From Posidonia oceanica (Eukaryota; Streptophyta; Magnoliopsida; Alismatales; Posidoniaceae), in assembly GCA_037176725.1 (NCBI GenBank), contig JAZBRS010000023.1:28639001-28703000 (forward strand): a stretch of DNA of 64,000 bases. The letters run 5' to 3'. The first letter of the stretch is position 1, and every line of letters begins with the position of its first letter. The notes under the pieces are model-generated. The model saw nothing but the letters and a program-made list of their open reading frames with translations. It did no database searches and had not been told where the DNA came from. This document shows, one piece after another, positions 34,501 to 49,500 of this stretch. The translations under genes were made by a program, and so were the position numbers.

Positions 34501-37500
34501 ACTTATATCCAATCCATACTCGTGTCCATGATTTATACGAAACATCTAAAAATAGTAAGAGAAATACAAAAAAAATTGAGAATGTCATCTTTATCAAGCT
34601 TATATCCTGAAATAGATATAAGTAACATTATATTTAATCTATTGTATGTTTGATTCTATATATTTCTCATAGTATCAAGGTTTTAGCTTTCATATTTGCT
34701 TTTAGGATGTGAATTTATTCATATCCAATGCATATATGTATAAGTATACCAATATCTGCCGCTCAGTTTTCAGCCTGTCTAAAACACACAAACTTTTCCT
34801 CTCAATTCCGACAACTTTTGTTTTGGATTCTCTTTTTCCTTGATCATTTCATGACATTTTTACTACCTGAACATCTATCCTTGTCGCCACCTGAGCCCAC
34901 CTTGGCTACATGTCCCCTGTCTCTCTCTAAGATTTCCATTCAGTAAATTCATTGTAGCAGCTTATTTGGCTGGAGATCCGGGAGTTTTGATGGAGGGATG
35001 ATTGGATTTGGGCTTGCCTTTTCTAAAGAGAGAGATTTCCATTTAGTAAATTCATTGTAGCAGCTTATTTGGCTGGAGATCTGGGAGTTTTGATGGAAGA
35101 ATGATTGGATTTGGGCTTGCCTTCTCTAAAGAGAGAGAGTATAATGTTGGTGACTCCAGCGTCTGGTAGTAGTTTCTTTCAAGATCTTGACAAAGTGAGG
35201 GAGAAGGGATGTGGTCATTTGATTACCCAGTAAATAGGGAATGGTGATCATGTGAGTGGTGTATAGTGAATCAAATAAAGTAGTTCTGATATCATTTCGT
35301 TTTTGCTACAGTAATTTATCATTTCTATCTTTTGCATAGGTTAGGCAAACAAGTCTCTGCTGCAAGTGTTATAGGAAACAAGCAAGAAGGCGTTTCTGAG
35401 GTACCGTATCAGAACCCATTCAGTTCTTTATTGAATTTGCCTTCAAATTCTAATATTTTTGTCTGTATTCTTTTATCTCCAATTACTGCTGAGTTGCATC
35501 ACTGTATTACATAAAAATGACAAACCTGGTGCATGAGGGTCTACTGGTGCGGGATGACTTGTTCAGCTTTTAGTATCTTATGATCCATCATTGTTGAAGA
35601 CATGATTATCAGAGATTTCCTTTTTTAGTACTTTGTTTATGTAATCTGCATTATGTCTTTGTCTTTAAATTTCTTATATTTGTTGGTATTATTTTGCTGC
35701 ACATTCATTAACTTAATGATTTCATCCTATATTCAGTAACATATCTCAAGAGCCATATATTGCTAGTATTCATTTCTAAAATCTTAGTGAAGTTATATTC
35801 CAGCCTCACTTACCACCCATTTCCAAAAAATAAATAGTCTATAAATCAGTAATATACTAATTTTCAGTAGCTATACAGGTGAATAAGCATATTAAAAATG
35901 ATTTTCTATAGTACTCCTATTGTCTTTGAAAGATGGAAAGAAAGAGTGTGTATATTCTATTAGGTCAAGACATTACATATATATAGGATAGGATGGATAA
36001 ATGGATATCCGTTTACCCTATTACATGACTTAACACATAATACTCTATTGAACTCAATACTCCCGCTCAAGCTGGAGCATATATATCTATCATACCCAGC
36101 TTGTTACAAAGAAACTCATAAGTTCTAACATTAAGTCTTTTAGTGAAGATATCTGCAAACTGATCAGATGATTTTGTATATGGAGTAGCAATAATCCCAT
36201 TCATAACCATCTCTCTAACATAATGACAATCCACCTCTATATGCTTGGTATGCTCATGAAAGAGGATTGTTAGCAATGTAGATGACCGCCTGATTATCAT
36301 AATACATGGGTATAGGTACAACAACTGGAAAATCTAAATTAGTTAGAAGAGAGCGAAGCCACATCATCTCACAAGCAGTTTGAACCATAGATCTATATTC
36401 AGATTCAGCACTAGATCGAGAGACGACATTCTGCTTTTTACTATGCCATGTAACCAGATTTCTTCCAACATAGATGCAATATCCAAAAGTAGATTTCTGA
36501 TCTCCTCTGTCGCCTACATAGTCTGAATCTGAATAGGCTTCATTGAGCAGATGACCATTTTTCTTGTACATCAGTCTTTTTCCAGGAGCCTTCTTAACAT
36601 AAGTCAATACTCGTATGGCTCCTAGCCAATGTACTGTCCTTGGTTCCTGCATAAACTGGTTAGGGACTCCAACAATATATGTAATATCTGGTCATATCAC
36701 AGTTAGATAAATCAACTTTCCAATAAGCCACCTGTACCTGCCAGCATCCTCTAACAATGGTGAAGAGTTGTCCTCAAATGGAGTATTTTCTGGCTTACAC
36801 CCCAAGAGACCTGTTTTCTGGCTTAAACATATTTCCTCTGTGATAATGCCATTTTGTCTCTAGTATAAGCAAATTTAATGCCCAAGAAATACTTGGGTCT
36901 GCCCATGTCTTTGGTCACAAAGTGCTTTTGTAAATGATCATTCGTCCTTTGGATTTCTGTAAGATCACTACCAATTACTAGGATATCATCAACATACACA
37001 GCTAGTATCACACAACCACTGTCTGTCTGTCTGTCTGTAGAACACAGAATGATCTACAGTGCAGCGTCGAAAACCATAAGTAGTAACAATGCTGCTGAAC
37101 TTCTCAAACTAGGCTCGTAGACTCTGTTTAAGCCCATAGATAGCTTTCTTGAGAAGGCACACCTGATTTCCTCCCTGAGCAACATACCTAGGAGGTTGCT
37201 CCATATGCGCCTGCTCCATAAGATCATCACCATACAGAAACGCATTCTTGACATTGAGATGACAAACTTCCCAAGATTTGTTGATAGCAATGGAAAGAAT
37301 AACTCTGATGGAATTCAATCGAGCAACGGGAGAGAATGTCTTAGAGTGATCAATGCCATACTCATGTGTAAAGTCTCGTGCTACTAGGCGAGCTTTGTAC
37401 CTGTTTACCATACCATCAGGTCTGTATTTAATGGCAAACATCCATCTGCAAGTAATAACATTTATTCCCTCTGGTCTAGGCACCAATGCCTACGTCCCAC

Positions 37501-40500
37501 GAGACACAAGTGCATCCATTTCATCATCCATTGCTGCTTTCTACTGTGGTAGTAAGAGGACTTTTTGGTAGTTCCTAGGAATTGATTCAGAAGTAATAGA
37601 CAAGGCAAACATACGAAAAGTAGGGTGAAGGCGATCATAGCTAACAAAACGAGAAATGGGATGGACCATGGAGACACGTGTACTTTTCCGAATGGCAATG
37701 GGCAAGTGAAGGTCTGTAGGTGGTAGATTTGTAGATGGTGAAAAAGATGTGGCTGTGAGGAGGCGTGACCATCGCTGATATACCTGCAAAGTTTTTGACA
37801 CCTCTTTGCCTGTAGTAGGAGCATCATTGACATTAATACCACCAGATTCAACAATGCAAGGCATAGGTACTTTATCGGGTGAAGATGGATCACTAGCAAA
37901 GAAACACTGATGTATTTTCTATGAAAGATAACATCAACAGAGACTATGTATTTTCTATTAACAGGAATATAGCAACGATAACCACGTTGAGTACGAGAAT
38001 ATCCCAAGAACACACATCGAATGGACCTTGGAGCAAGTTTATCTAGATTTGGAGTCAAATCTTGAATAAACGCAACACAGCCAAAAACCTAAGGAGTGAG
38101 TGGAAAAATATCTACATCAGGACGTAGCCTTTTAAGGGGAATTTCCCCTCTAAGTGGGATGAAAGGCATACGATTGATGAGATAGGAAGCTATTAAAACG
38201 GCATTAGACCACAGATACTTGGGAACCTGCATTTCAAACATGAGAGACCTGGCAACATGAAGGATATGGCGATGCTTGCGTTCAGCCACACCATTTTGTT
38301 GCGATGTACGAGGACAAGAGGTCTGCTGGATAACACTAAAAGATTCACAATAATTGTGCAAACTTGCTTGAGTAAATTTCAATGTATTATTAGTACAAAG
38401 AATTTTTGGACACACAGAATATTGATTTATTATTTCCACGAAATTTTTTTTGATAGTATCAAGAACACTGACTCTATCTTTCAACAAATAAACCCTAGAT
38501 ACTCGTGAAAAATCATCAATAAAGACAATATAATATCTATAACCAGACACAGAAGGTGTTCTGGCTGGACCCCACACATCACACTGAACCAACTCAAAAG
38601 GACTTTGACTTCTAACTAAACTAAGACGACGAAAGGTAGCACGATGATGCTTACCTAACTCACACGACTCACACTGAAAAGAAGAAATAGACATTCATGG
38701 AAGAGTTTGCTGTAGTTTACGATGAGAAGGATGATCCAAGCGATGATGCCAAATAATAGATTGATCTGCAGTGGAAGTTAATGATGCAAGGCCTCGAGGT
38801 ATCTCATTTTTGACTAGCAAGTAGACTCCTTGACCTTTGTCATGTTCTAAACCAATCCTCTTCCTCGTCTGCAGGTCCTAAAAGGTACAGTGAAAAGGGA
38901 AGAATGTTACAAAGTAATTAAAATGTTTGGTAATGGAGCTAATTGACAATAGGTTAATTGGAAATTCAGGTACATAAAGAACTTTGTCTAATGTCAACTA
39001 AGACGTAGCACGAATTGTACCTTGTCCAGACACACAACAAGACCTACCATCTGCAGTGGAAATTGATCTAATGTCGGGTAAGTGGGATAAGCAAGAATAA
39101 AGATCACGACTATCTGTCATATGAGAGGATGTCCCTGAATCAATAATCCAAGAATTGTCCCTAATAGACCAGAAGTACCTAATGTGGAAGCAGTAGCATG
39201 TGATGTCATAGCTGCAGAAGACTGAGTCTCTCTAAACTAAAGAAATTGGGCATATTCCTCCTGAGAGAGTGTTACTGGAGATGCACTAACAGTAGGAGTA
39301 GCTGAAGATGTATCCTGTACCTCTGTAGACACCTGTGCCCAATTAGACTTCCCAAACTTCTCCCAGCAACGATTAGATCTGTCGTTAGTGTGATCACAGT
39401 GCTTACATGGAGTACAACCTCTGCCATCGGTCCGTCCTCGACCTCTTCCTCTGCCAAAACTACGACCACGACCACGAGTGACTGCCATAACGGAATGATC
39501 TGATGTAGACGTGGGTGTACCAGTAGAAATGCGAAGGACCCGAGTAAAGATACTTTCCAACCTGAACCGGACTTGAGACGAAAGTTCTGAAGTCAGACCA
39601 GGTAGATATGCAGCAACTGCAAGCTCCTCACGATACCGACGCATCGTAGTGATACAAATCAAGCTCCTCAAGAAGGGATCGAAGTGAAGAGAAATACTAC
39701 TGTACTGAACTGTCACCCATTTTTAAAGTGAAGATCTGCTCATACACCTCAAAAACTCTAGAGATATTTTACTCATATCCATACATTATCTCCAGAGTAT
39801 CTCAGATTTTCTTCGCAAGGCGTAGAAGCATCACTCCATGAGCAATCGAAGATTCCATACTATTCATCATCCATGAGACAACTGCTGAATCCTCGGCATA
39901 CCAATCTTTAAAAGTACTATCCTTTGCATCAGGTGGAGGTTGAGTGAGATGTTTAAGTTTTCGCTGAGCAGTTAAAAAGGTTTCAAAACTTTGTGCCCAT
40001 ATAAAGTAATTCTTCCTATCAAGTTTGATGAAGTTCTACTCAGATTCTTAACAAACCCATCTTTAGAGGTCATTATATTGGCACAAATCAGATCTGAATG
40101 CAGTTACTTGAAGGGTAAAAAAAATATAGAAAATACTTCAAAGAGATTGCACAAACTAGTAGTCAGGTGGGAGATAATAACCACCTTTAGTAGTAGTAGA
40201 TAATGATAGAACAGTCTTCTTCATGAACTGTGTAGCAGCATCAATCACGATACACGATCGGGAGCAGTTAGAAATACCTTTTGATGCCCCGTTTACATAT
40301 GTAATGGAGATACGTGACAACGGAGGCCACCAGAGACAGAAAACGGGATCAAAAAACCCTTAGTAGTAGCCAGACATACCTGGAATAGGTGTGTCAGCAC
40401 AAGTCAGGCCAACCAAGGCCTGTCGGCGGTGAAACAGGGCCGCCGGAGGTTTGTCGCCGGCGGAGCTAGGCTGACTACCCCTGCTGATGGCGGAGAGGGC

Positions 40501-43500
40501 AGAGGAGGGGACTGACGGCGGCAGAGAGCTAAAACAATGGGTCCAGGGACTGTGCCAGTACATTTGGGCCATCGGAGGTCTGTTGCCAGCGGAGCTGGGC
40601 CTGGAGGCCCCTGCTGATGGCGGAGGAAGGGACTGACTGCAGTGGAGAGCTAAAAAAACGGGTCTAGGCTCTGATAGATCACTTTGGGAGTAGGGTATTT
40701 TGGGAGGAGGTTATTAGATTACTTTTCATAGTATATCTTTGCTACTTTCCCTAAATTGAAGTACAAAAATTCATTCAAAGGAATAGTTGCTAATTTTTTT
40801 TTTTTTGGTGTGCCTGTGTGTATGTGTGTGGGGTGGGGGTGGGGGGGGGGGTGTAATTTGTGTCCCATCTTTATGATTCTTTTTTTGTTAATTTTGAACT
40901 TTGACATGTCTTTTATGTCTCAATGATTTTTCATTTATAGATATAACAAAAAGTAAGGTTATGAGGATTAGAGTCATACTTGAGATCGACAGTATCATGG
41001 TCATAATCAGATTATGTCTACTAGTTAAAAAGATAGATGTATTTCTATAATTTTTAAACTATATAAGTACTTTGCAAAAAATTGTTGAAAGCTTCCAAAT
41101 AATGTAATTTGCCTCAAAATCCAGTTATAACATCAATTTTCAAACTAAATTTGAGTCATCCCTAATTCTTACATCAAATTATCACTACCATAAATCTCAA
41201 AAAGAAATATAAGAGTAAGAGGAAGCATTGAGAAGAAGGTACTGAAGTTGAGGAGTAAGTGTGGAGAAGGTATTTATAAGAGGACTTTGTGTAAAAGAGG
41301 AAATGTAGAAGAACGTATTAGGTGAAAATTTTGCTTTCTTTATTTTCTTTATCTTTGAAAATAAAAAAGTTTTGAAAAACCCTAAAGTTGTTGCCTATAA
41401 TGGAGGAGAGAAACGATTGGTATTTTCAATATTTGTGGAAATGCAAACAATTTCCCATTTAGCAGGATCACTTTAGACTAATGTTAGATTGTGGATTGTA
41501 ATATCTTACAGTCTAGATAGGGAGTCTAATAGCTATGATAAAAATCATTAACATGTGTATGCTGATATTTTTTTTGCAATGTATGTGAATTACATTCCTT
41601 CTAACATGGTATACGTTATTTTGTGTTTCAGGAGATAGTTGTTACACCTCACATGGATTTACCTTTTAAATTTTCTTCTGGGAAAGCTTTCCCACTAGGA
41701 GTATCGGAAGTGGAAATTGGGATCAATTTTGCTATCTTTTCACAACATGCTTCTGCCGTTACTCTGTGCTTGTCAGTTCCAGAAAGGTAATGATCCTCAA
41801 ATCCTTTTCTTTTCAACATAAACAAACAATCTGTAAAGAAAGTTTTGTTGCTTCTACTGAGTTACTTTATTATGAAGATTACAACTCTTATTCATTCTTT
41901 TAAAAATAAAGAAAGGAGAGGTTTTTCTTTTGTTTATGGAACAATTACATGTCTACACTTTTCTCAATGAGTTGAGTTTGATCTTCGGAGTTAAAGATGC
42001 ACACTTTGCTTAATTGTTTAATACTGTAAGTTCATGTTGTCCTCAATTCATACCAAATCTATATTTGACTAGTACCAAGTGGGTTTTTAATATCAAGTAT
42101 CCTGTCCCTTGGGCTTTACTTTTGGTTGTTGCTGCATCAGCTGCTGTTCCTACCATCATTTTCTTTGTTATCATTTTCTACTTAAATTATAGCTTTAGAG
42201 TATCATATCTCTTTTTTATGTCATGGTTTACATGTTGAGAATATGTGTGACTCAGATACAATACATCTCGAATTCAGGAATTTTCAACTTTCATGAGTAC
42301 GTTGCATGTTGGATCAGGATCGCAATGCATATGCATGGGTTTGGGACATGATATAATGGTATGAGTGCATGTCTACCATTTGCAAGTGATGCATTGTGGA
42401 AGATGGATAATTGGATAGATTTCTCTTACCATGTTTTACAGATAGTTTGGCTATATTATCTTGGGACTTGTTAGAGTTGTTTTATCTAAAACATCTTTAA
42501 ATAATGCACATCATCTAGTAGGATAGTTAGGACGAAGTGGTATATAGATATGTTACCACCATTCTAATTAAGTAATATTGAGTTTTTAATTATATTTATG
42601 AAGTTTATTTCTTGTTTTGCCTTGAAGAGCAAATCCGTTGTCATGATCATTGTCAAATTCCTTTCCTTCTTTGCCTTCCCTGTGTTCGTACAACCAAGTG
42701 TACATAAGGTTGTCTTGCTCATATTGAAGAGTTACTTTACAAGCATAACCAAGCACTATTCATGGATGATTGTGGACCTAACAGGACAATGATGTTGAAA
42801 TCCAAAACATGTGCATGCCTGATGAGAGGTATTAGAGTATGATATGATAGCACACTTTCACTCCTTTCTTGACATTGTCTATCAAACCAGATGATCGATG
42901 CTGAGAGCTCCGATTAGACATTGTAGGCATTAGTTTACATATGACCTTCTTGGATGATTTTGTTTCACATTTTCAACATGTTAATATGATCAACCTGTCA
43001 AACATGATTGTGGACTCACAACATGGCTAATGAAAATAATATGGGCCTTATGAATTTGTGTTACTTACCTTATGCTTTTATTTTTTTAAATGAAAACTGT
43101 AGAAAGGAAAATAGGAGAGAAAAAACATATTCTATTCTCTGTATGTGTAGTTACATATATAGGATGCATTAGATATCCTAAATTAGATGGATATCCAATA
43201 ACCTGATAACTTACTACACTTTAATACATGATATACTCTCTCTAGCACTCTCTCTCAAGCTGAAGCATACATATCAATCATTCTCAGTTTGGTACACAAG
43301 GGACTCAAAAACCCCAATACTCAACCCTTTTGTGAAGATGTCAGCTAACTGCTCTGATGATTGAGTGTAGGGCGTAGAAATGACTCCTTTCATCACCATA
43401 TCCCGCACATAATGACAGTTAACCTCTATGTGCTTTGTGCGTTCATGAAAAGTGGGATTATTGGCAATAAATATGGCTGCTTGAATATCACAATGCATCG

Positions 43501-46500
43501 GTATAGGCATCTCAATAGTAAAACCAAACTCCAATAAAAGAGACCTGATCCACATCATCTCACAAACTGTTTGAGCTATGGATCTATACTCTACCTTTGC
43601 ACTGGATCTAGACACAATATTTTGCTTCTTACTGCGCCAGATGACAAGATTTCCTCCTAAATATGTGCAGAAACCAAATATAGACTTCCTATCTTCTCGA
43701 TTTCCTACATATCCTGAATATGGACCTCCATATAACCATTTCTTTAGTAGGCTAATCCTCTGCCTGGAGCATCTTTAACATAGGAAAGAACACGTAAGGC
43801 TCCATTCCAGTGTATTCTTCTTGGTTCATGCATGAAATGTTTGGTCGAGTCACTGTCAAATATATAAGCTTCCCAATCAATCTCTTGTATTGACCAGGGT
43901 CCTCTAACAGCTCTGAATTGGTATCCCAGAAGGATGGTGTCTGTTTAATAGGAGTACTTTCTGGCTTGCACCCTAAAAGACTTGTTTCCTCCTTGAAGGA
44001 GATTAAGGACATACTTCCTCTGAGATAACATCATTTTTCCATTTGCATAAGCAAACTCAATGTCCAGAAAGTACCTTAGCTTTCTTATATCCTTAGTGAC
44101 AAAGTGTTTCCTAAGGTGTTCTTTAATTTCTTCAATGTCCTCTTTATCACTGTCTGTCACCAATATATCATCAACATAGATCGCAAGAAGCACACATCCA
44201 CAGGCAGTCTTCCTATAGAAAACTGAGTGATCAACAACACATATCTGAAATCCCTCGGTCATTACTACCTTGATGAATTTTTCAAATCAGGCTCAGGGGC
44301 TCTGTTTTAGACCATAAATTGCCTTCTTTAGCCTGCATACTCTACCCTCCCCCTGAGCAATATATCTTGAAGGTTGCTCCATAAGTACAGAATCGGTCAG
44401 ATCATCGTATAAGAAGGCATTTTTGACATCTAACTGGCACAGATCCCAAGAATTGTTAATGGCAATGGACAAGATCACTCTGATGGAATTGAGATGGTCA
44501 ACAGGTGAGAAAGTCTCTGCATAATCAATTCCAGAGTAAATCCACAAGCAACCAGTCGAGCTTTGTATCTGTCTATGGTACCGTCAGCTTTGTACTTTAC
44601 AGTGTAGACCCATCGACAAGTGACTATGGTAGCTCCGACAGGACGGGTCACCAACTCCCAAGTGCCACGAGCTGCTAATGCAGCTATCTTCTCATCCATT
44701 GCTGTCTTCCATTGAGGAAGAAATAGTGTCTCCTGATGATTCCTGGGACAGACTTAGAAGAGAGAGACAAGGCAAAACTACGGAAACGAGGATGAAGAGA
44801 TTCATATGAAATAAAATTGGAGATTGGATGAGCAGTGGAAGAACGGGTACTTTTCCGAAGTATTATTGGAAGATCAGAATCACTTGGAGATGGATTTGCA
44901 TTAGCAGAGGAAGCCGATTCTGTTGTTAGAGGCACTTGTGTTCCCTGACGGTGTCGATATACCTACAAAGGATGAGAGACCTCTGTACAGACAGTGGAGG
45001 GGTCCTGGTGACCTATAATAGGAGACTCAACAACAGACGGAAGAGGAAGTGACTCAACAGCGGCTGTAAAATCATCAGAATAACTCATGGACTCAGAAAA
45101 GGTGACGTCAGCAGATACAAAATATCATTTAGTCGGAGGATGAAAACATCGGTAACCCCGTTGAGTTCTAGAATAACCACAAAAATATACTTGATTGACT
45201 TGGGAGACAATTTATCAAGTCTAGGAGAGAGATCCTGAACGAAAGCAACACACCCAAAAACTCAAAGGGTTAAAGGAAACAGAGTGGTATCAGGCCGAAG
45301 ACGCCGAAGAGGGACTTCACTTCCTAGAGGAGTAGAAGGCATCCTATTAATGAGATATGTGGCAGTGAACTTTCATGTGAAGCACGATGGTGCGAGTGAC
45401 ATCTAGTATATGTCTGTGTTTGTGCTCAGCCACCTCATTTTGTTGAGAGATGTGAGGACACGCAGTCTGATGTATAATACCTAAGGATGCACAATAAGAC
45501 TCAACCTTGATTGGACAAATTCAAGAGCATTATCTGTACACAGACATTTTGGAGTAACATCAAACTGATTTTTTATTTCTGTAATGAAAGTTTTGAATAC
45601 ATCATAAATATGACCACGATCTTTAAGCAAATATATCCAAGATACTTTTGAAAAATCATCAATAAAAATAATATAATAGCGATGACTAGATACAGATGGA
45701 ATTCTGACAAGACTCAGATATTACAATGGACTAACTTAAACAAAGTAGGACTCAACACAAGACGTAAATGTCTAAAGGAAGCACGATGGTGCTTACTCAA
45801 CTGACAAGACTCACAATAAAAAAGAGAGACGGAAACCCACGGTAAGGCCTGCTGCAACTTTTGGTGGGATGGATGACTTATCCGGTAGTGCCACAGGGAA
45901 GAAGGCTCAGAGGTGGTCGCCACAGGCGCTATTCCTCGTGGTATATCATCACTGACCAGTATGTATACGCCATTGCCTCGTTCACGGCCCAAATCAATCC
46001 TCCTCCTTGTCCGCAAATCCTGAAAAGTGCAGTGAAAGGAAAGAAGGTGACATAACAAAGTAATTGTTTTGTAATAGTACTAATAGAAAGGAGATTAACA
46101 GGGAAGTCAGGTACATATAGGACTTTTTCAAGAGAAAACTGTGAAGAGGCTTGCATAACCCCTTCTCTAGTAACAGGACAAGACTGACTATTAGCGATGG
46201 CCACAAATTGAATATCAGAAAGCTGAGACAAATGTGTAAACAAGTTTTTTATACCTGACATATGGGAGGACATATCGGAATTAATGATCCAGGAAGAATT
46301 CCTGGATGTCAGGAGAGCACTAGTACTTGTGGAAGGAGAATGGGAGGCAGTGGCGGCGGAGTCAGTGACTTATAGCTGTAAGAGCTGATCATAATCAGTT
46401 TGAGAAATGGTAACTGTCTACTCTTCATTTGTGGAAGTGGATGGTGTGGACTAAGTAGTAACATGTGCTGTAGAAGGTCGACCAATCAAATCCCAGCATC

Positions 46501-49500
46501 AGTCAACCCGATGACCTGTCTGCCTACAGTGAGTGCAACGAGGACGTCCTCCATTATCTGTATGGCCACGACCACCTCCGCGCAAGCCACTTCGCCCTCT
46601 ACCACACGTAACTGTCATAATTGACCGATAGGGCACTGAAAAAGGCGTGGCGGTAGAAATACGCAAGACTCTGGTAAAGGTAGACTGTAGATTAGGCACA
46701 CTGTCAGCTCTTAGAATCTGTTCCCTGATCTGAGAACTGAGATCGAGAGTCAAACTGAGAAGGTATATTGCCACAGCCAGCTCTTCACGGTACTGTCTCA
46801 TCTGGGTGATATCAGCAGTCAAGAGTTGGTAAACCTCAAGCTCATCAAGCAAAGCCCTTAGTAGTGTAAAATGCTCCTGAAAAGACCGATCACCTGTCTT
46901 AAGGTGAATAACTGTTCGTAGACTTCGAAGACTTTAGATATATTCTTCTCGTGACCATATATGAGATGCAACGTGTCCCAGATTTTCTTCGCCAACCGCA
47001 ACATCATAACTCCCCATGCAATCGTAGACTCCATACTATTTACCAACCAGGATACAATAGCTGCATCATCAGCAAACTAGTCATCATATGTTGCATCTTT
47101 GCTGTCAGGAGGAGGCTTCGTAAGATGACTCATCTTGTGATGGGCTGCAATGAAAGTCTTGAAACTTTATGCCCAAAGGAGATAATTCTTGCCATTCAAC
47201 TTCTCAGACGTCCCGCTGAGGTTTTTTACAAGGATTCACGTGCAGCCATGGTGAAAAGTAGAATATATGGTTTGATTTTACTCCGCCGGTATAGAAAAAA
47301 TTACTGATTTGGTGTAGACAAGAACAGAAAATCACACAACAGCCTTTCGGATACATCGACACATAGTTCGGAGATACAAACACGTGTGGATATCACGTAT
47401 CTACATACAAACAGTGACTGAAAAACAAGAGACGGCCTAGGACATGGTCGGAGACAGTAGCAGGCGGCGAGGAGGGGCTGGACTGCCCCTGCAAGCGGGT
47501 CTAGGGGTGCCGGAACCCCCTGTCGGCGCTACAGGAGGGCCTGGAAGTCCCTGTGAACGCCTTGGACGGTGGTGGGGAGTCTTCCTGTGGTCGTCGGTTA
47601 GGCTGGACGACCTTGCTGGGGCCGACGGCGCGTCTGGAAGGTGGAGATGGTGAGTCCGGTAGCTCGGGAAGGTGCTGCCGGGTGTGCTAACGGCGCGGGA
47701 GGAGAAAGCTGTGTCTGCCGGTGTCGGAGAGGACTGGTCCGGCGGCTGCTGGCGCCAGAGAAGTGCCCGGCGGCTGGTGGTGGTGGGGAAAGGCTCCCTA
47801 GGATTTTCCTCTGGGCTCAGGTACCATGTAGAAAGGAAAATAGGAGTGAAAAGGCATATTCTATTCTTTATATGTGTAGTTACATATATAAGATGTATTA
47901 GATACCTTAGACTAGATGGATATCAATAATCCGATAACCCACTACACTCTAATACATAATATACTATCTCTAACAAAAAATTTTGTTAAATGTGTACAGT
48001 TGTGTTGTATCTTGTATTGTACTCATATATTGATGTGTGTACTTGTCTTAAAACAACCCAGACCATGGTAAGTCCCGTTAATTGTTTTCGTTGTCTCATG
48101 TTGTGTTAATGCGACTATAAACAAATAGTGTTCATGTTACAGCTGGACCCGTATTATGCTTATACGATACCAGTAACATGTCCACCAAACAAAAGGATGC
48201 CCATAATATGCTTTTCAGATGTTATAATTAATTTTAAATATTGAACAGTGGTTTGCTTACCCAGTTTTGTTGAATTTGATGAAAACTCTTTTGCTTTATA
48301 ATATCGGTTCAAACATTAAATTGCTTAACATGTCGACAATGTTATTGGAAATTTCTTCTTTCTAATAGACAATTGTTGTTTTAGGAGAAAAGCTAATGCC
48401 GTAAAAGTTGATATAATTGAGATTGATTTGGATCCTGGCAAGAACAAGACAGGAGATATTTGGCACATTTCTGTGGAGGTTAGAGTTGCTATTTTGCTTC
48501 TTGACTCTTTTGATGTCCATCGATGCTCGCAATTTTCCAATCCAATGTCCATTTTCTACTCGTAGTTTATGTATTTACCATATTTTAGCAATATAATCGG
48601 TTGAAATTTCACAGTAGCTGCATAAAAGTGATTCTACTTTTTCCAGTGCATGAAATCACTAAAACGTCTGACTGAAATCTACCAGATCATTTATTTATAA
48701 GTGTTAGTGAATTTGAAACATCATCACTTCTTCCACGACACCTACTTATTACCCTTCTCCCTAGATTTATAATTATTTTGCAATGTCATGTACATTTTCA
48801 CATTTTGCCATTTTCTTCTTCATCATTTCTATGTGTGCGTGCTTAGCTTAATTATTTAAAATTTAATACTTTTCTTGAAATTTTCTAGATTTAAAATCTG
48901 ATTCTGTTTCTTTTGGCTCAATTGTAGGATTTACCAAAGCGTGATGTCCTTTATGGCTATCGCATTGATGGGCCCCAGAAATGGGAGCACGGACATCGAT
49001 TTGATAGCAATATCATTCTTCTAGATCCCTATGCAAAATTAGTTGAAGGCCGCAAATATTTTGGGGATACCACAGAGAGATTTTCACCATTCTATGGAAC
49101 CTATGACTTTAGTAGCATGCCTTTCGACTGGGGATCTGATTACAAGCTTCCAAATATACCTGAGGTCATTAAGCAACAATTTGATGGATGTATACATTTC
49201 ATTGTACACTTCTACTATATTCTTAAGTAGTGGCAGGTTTATTGTGAGTAGGTGGTAATTGCACATTTTTCTCTGGTTCAACCTATCAGAGATGAACCTC
49301 ATTCCTTGTTATGTAGATGAGAAGCCAACCATGCCTTGTTCTTTCTGCTTATCTCATATTACTCTATTTGGTATACAGACAGATCTTGTTATATACGAAA
49401 TGAACGTTCGTTCATTTACAGCTGATGAATCAAGTGGACTGGATCAGAAAGTACGTGGTAGCTATCTTGGTGTTATCGAAAAGGTGAGGATTTTTTGTTA

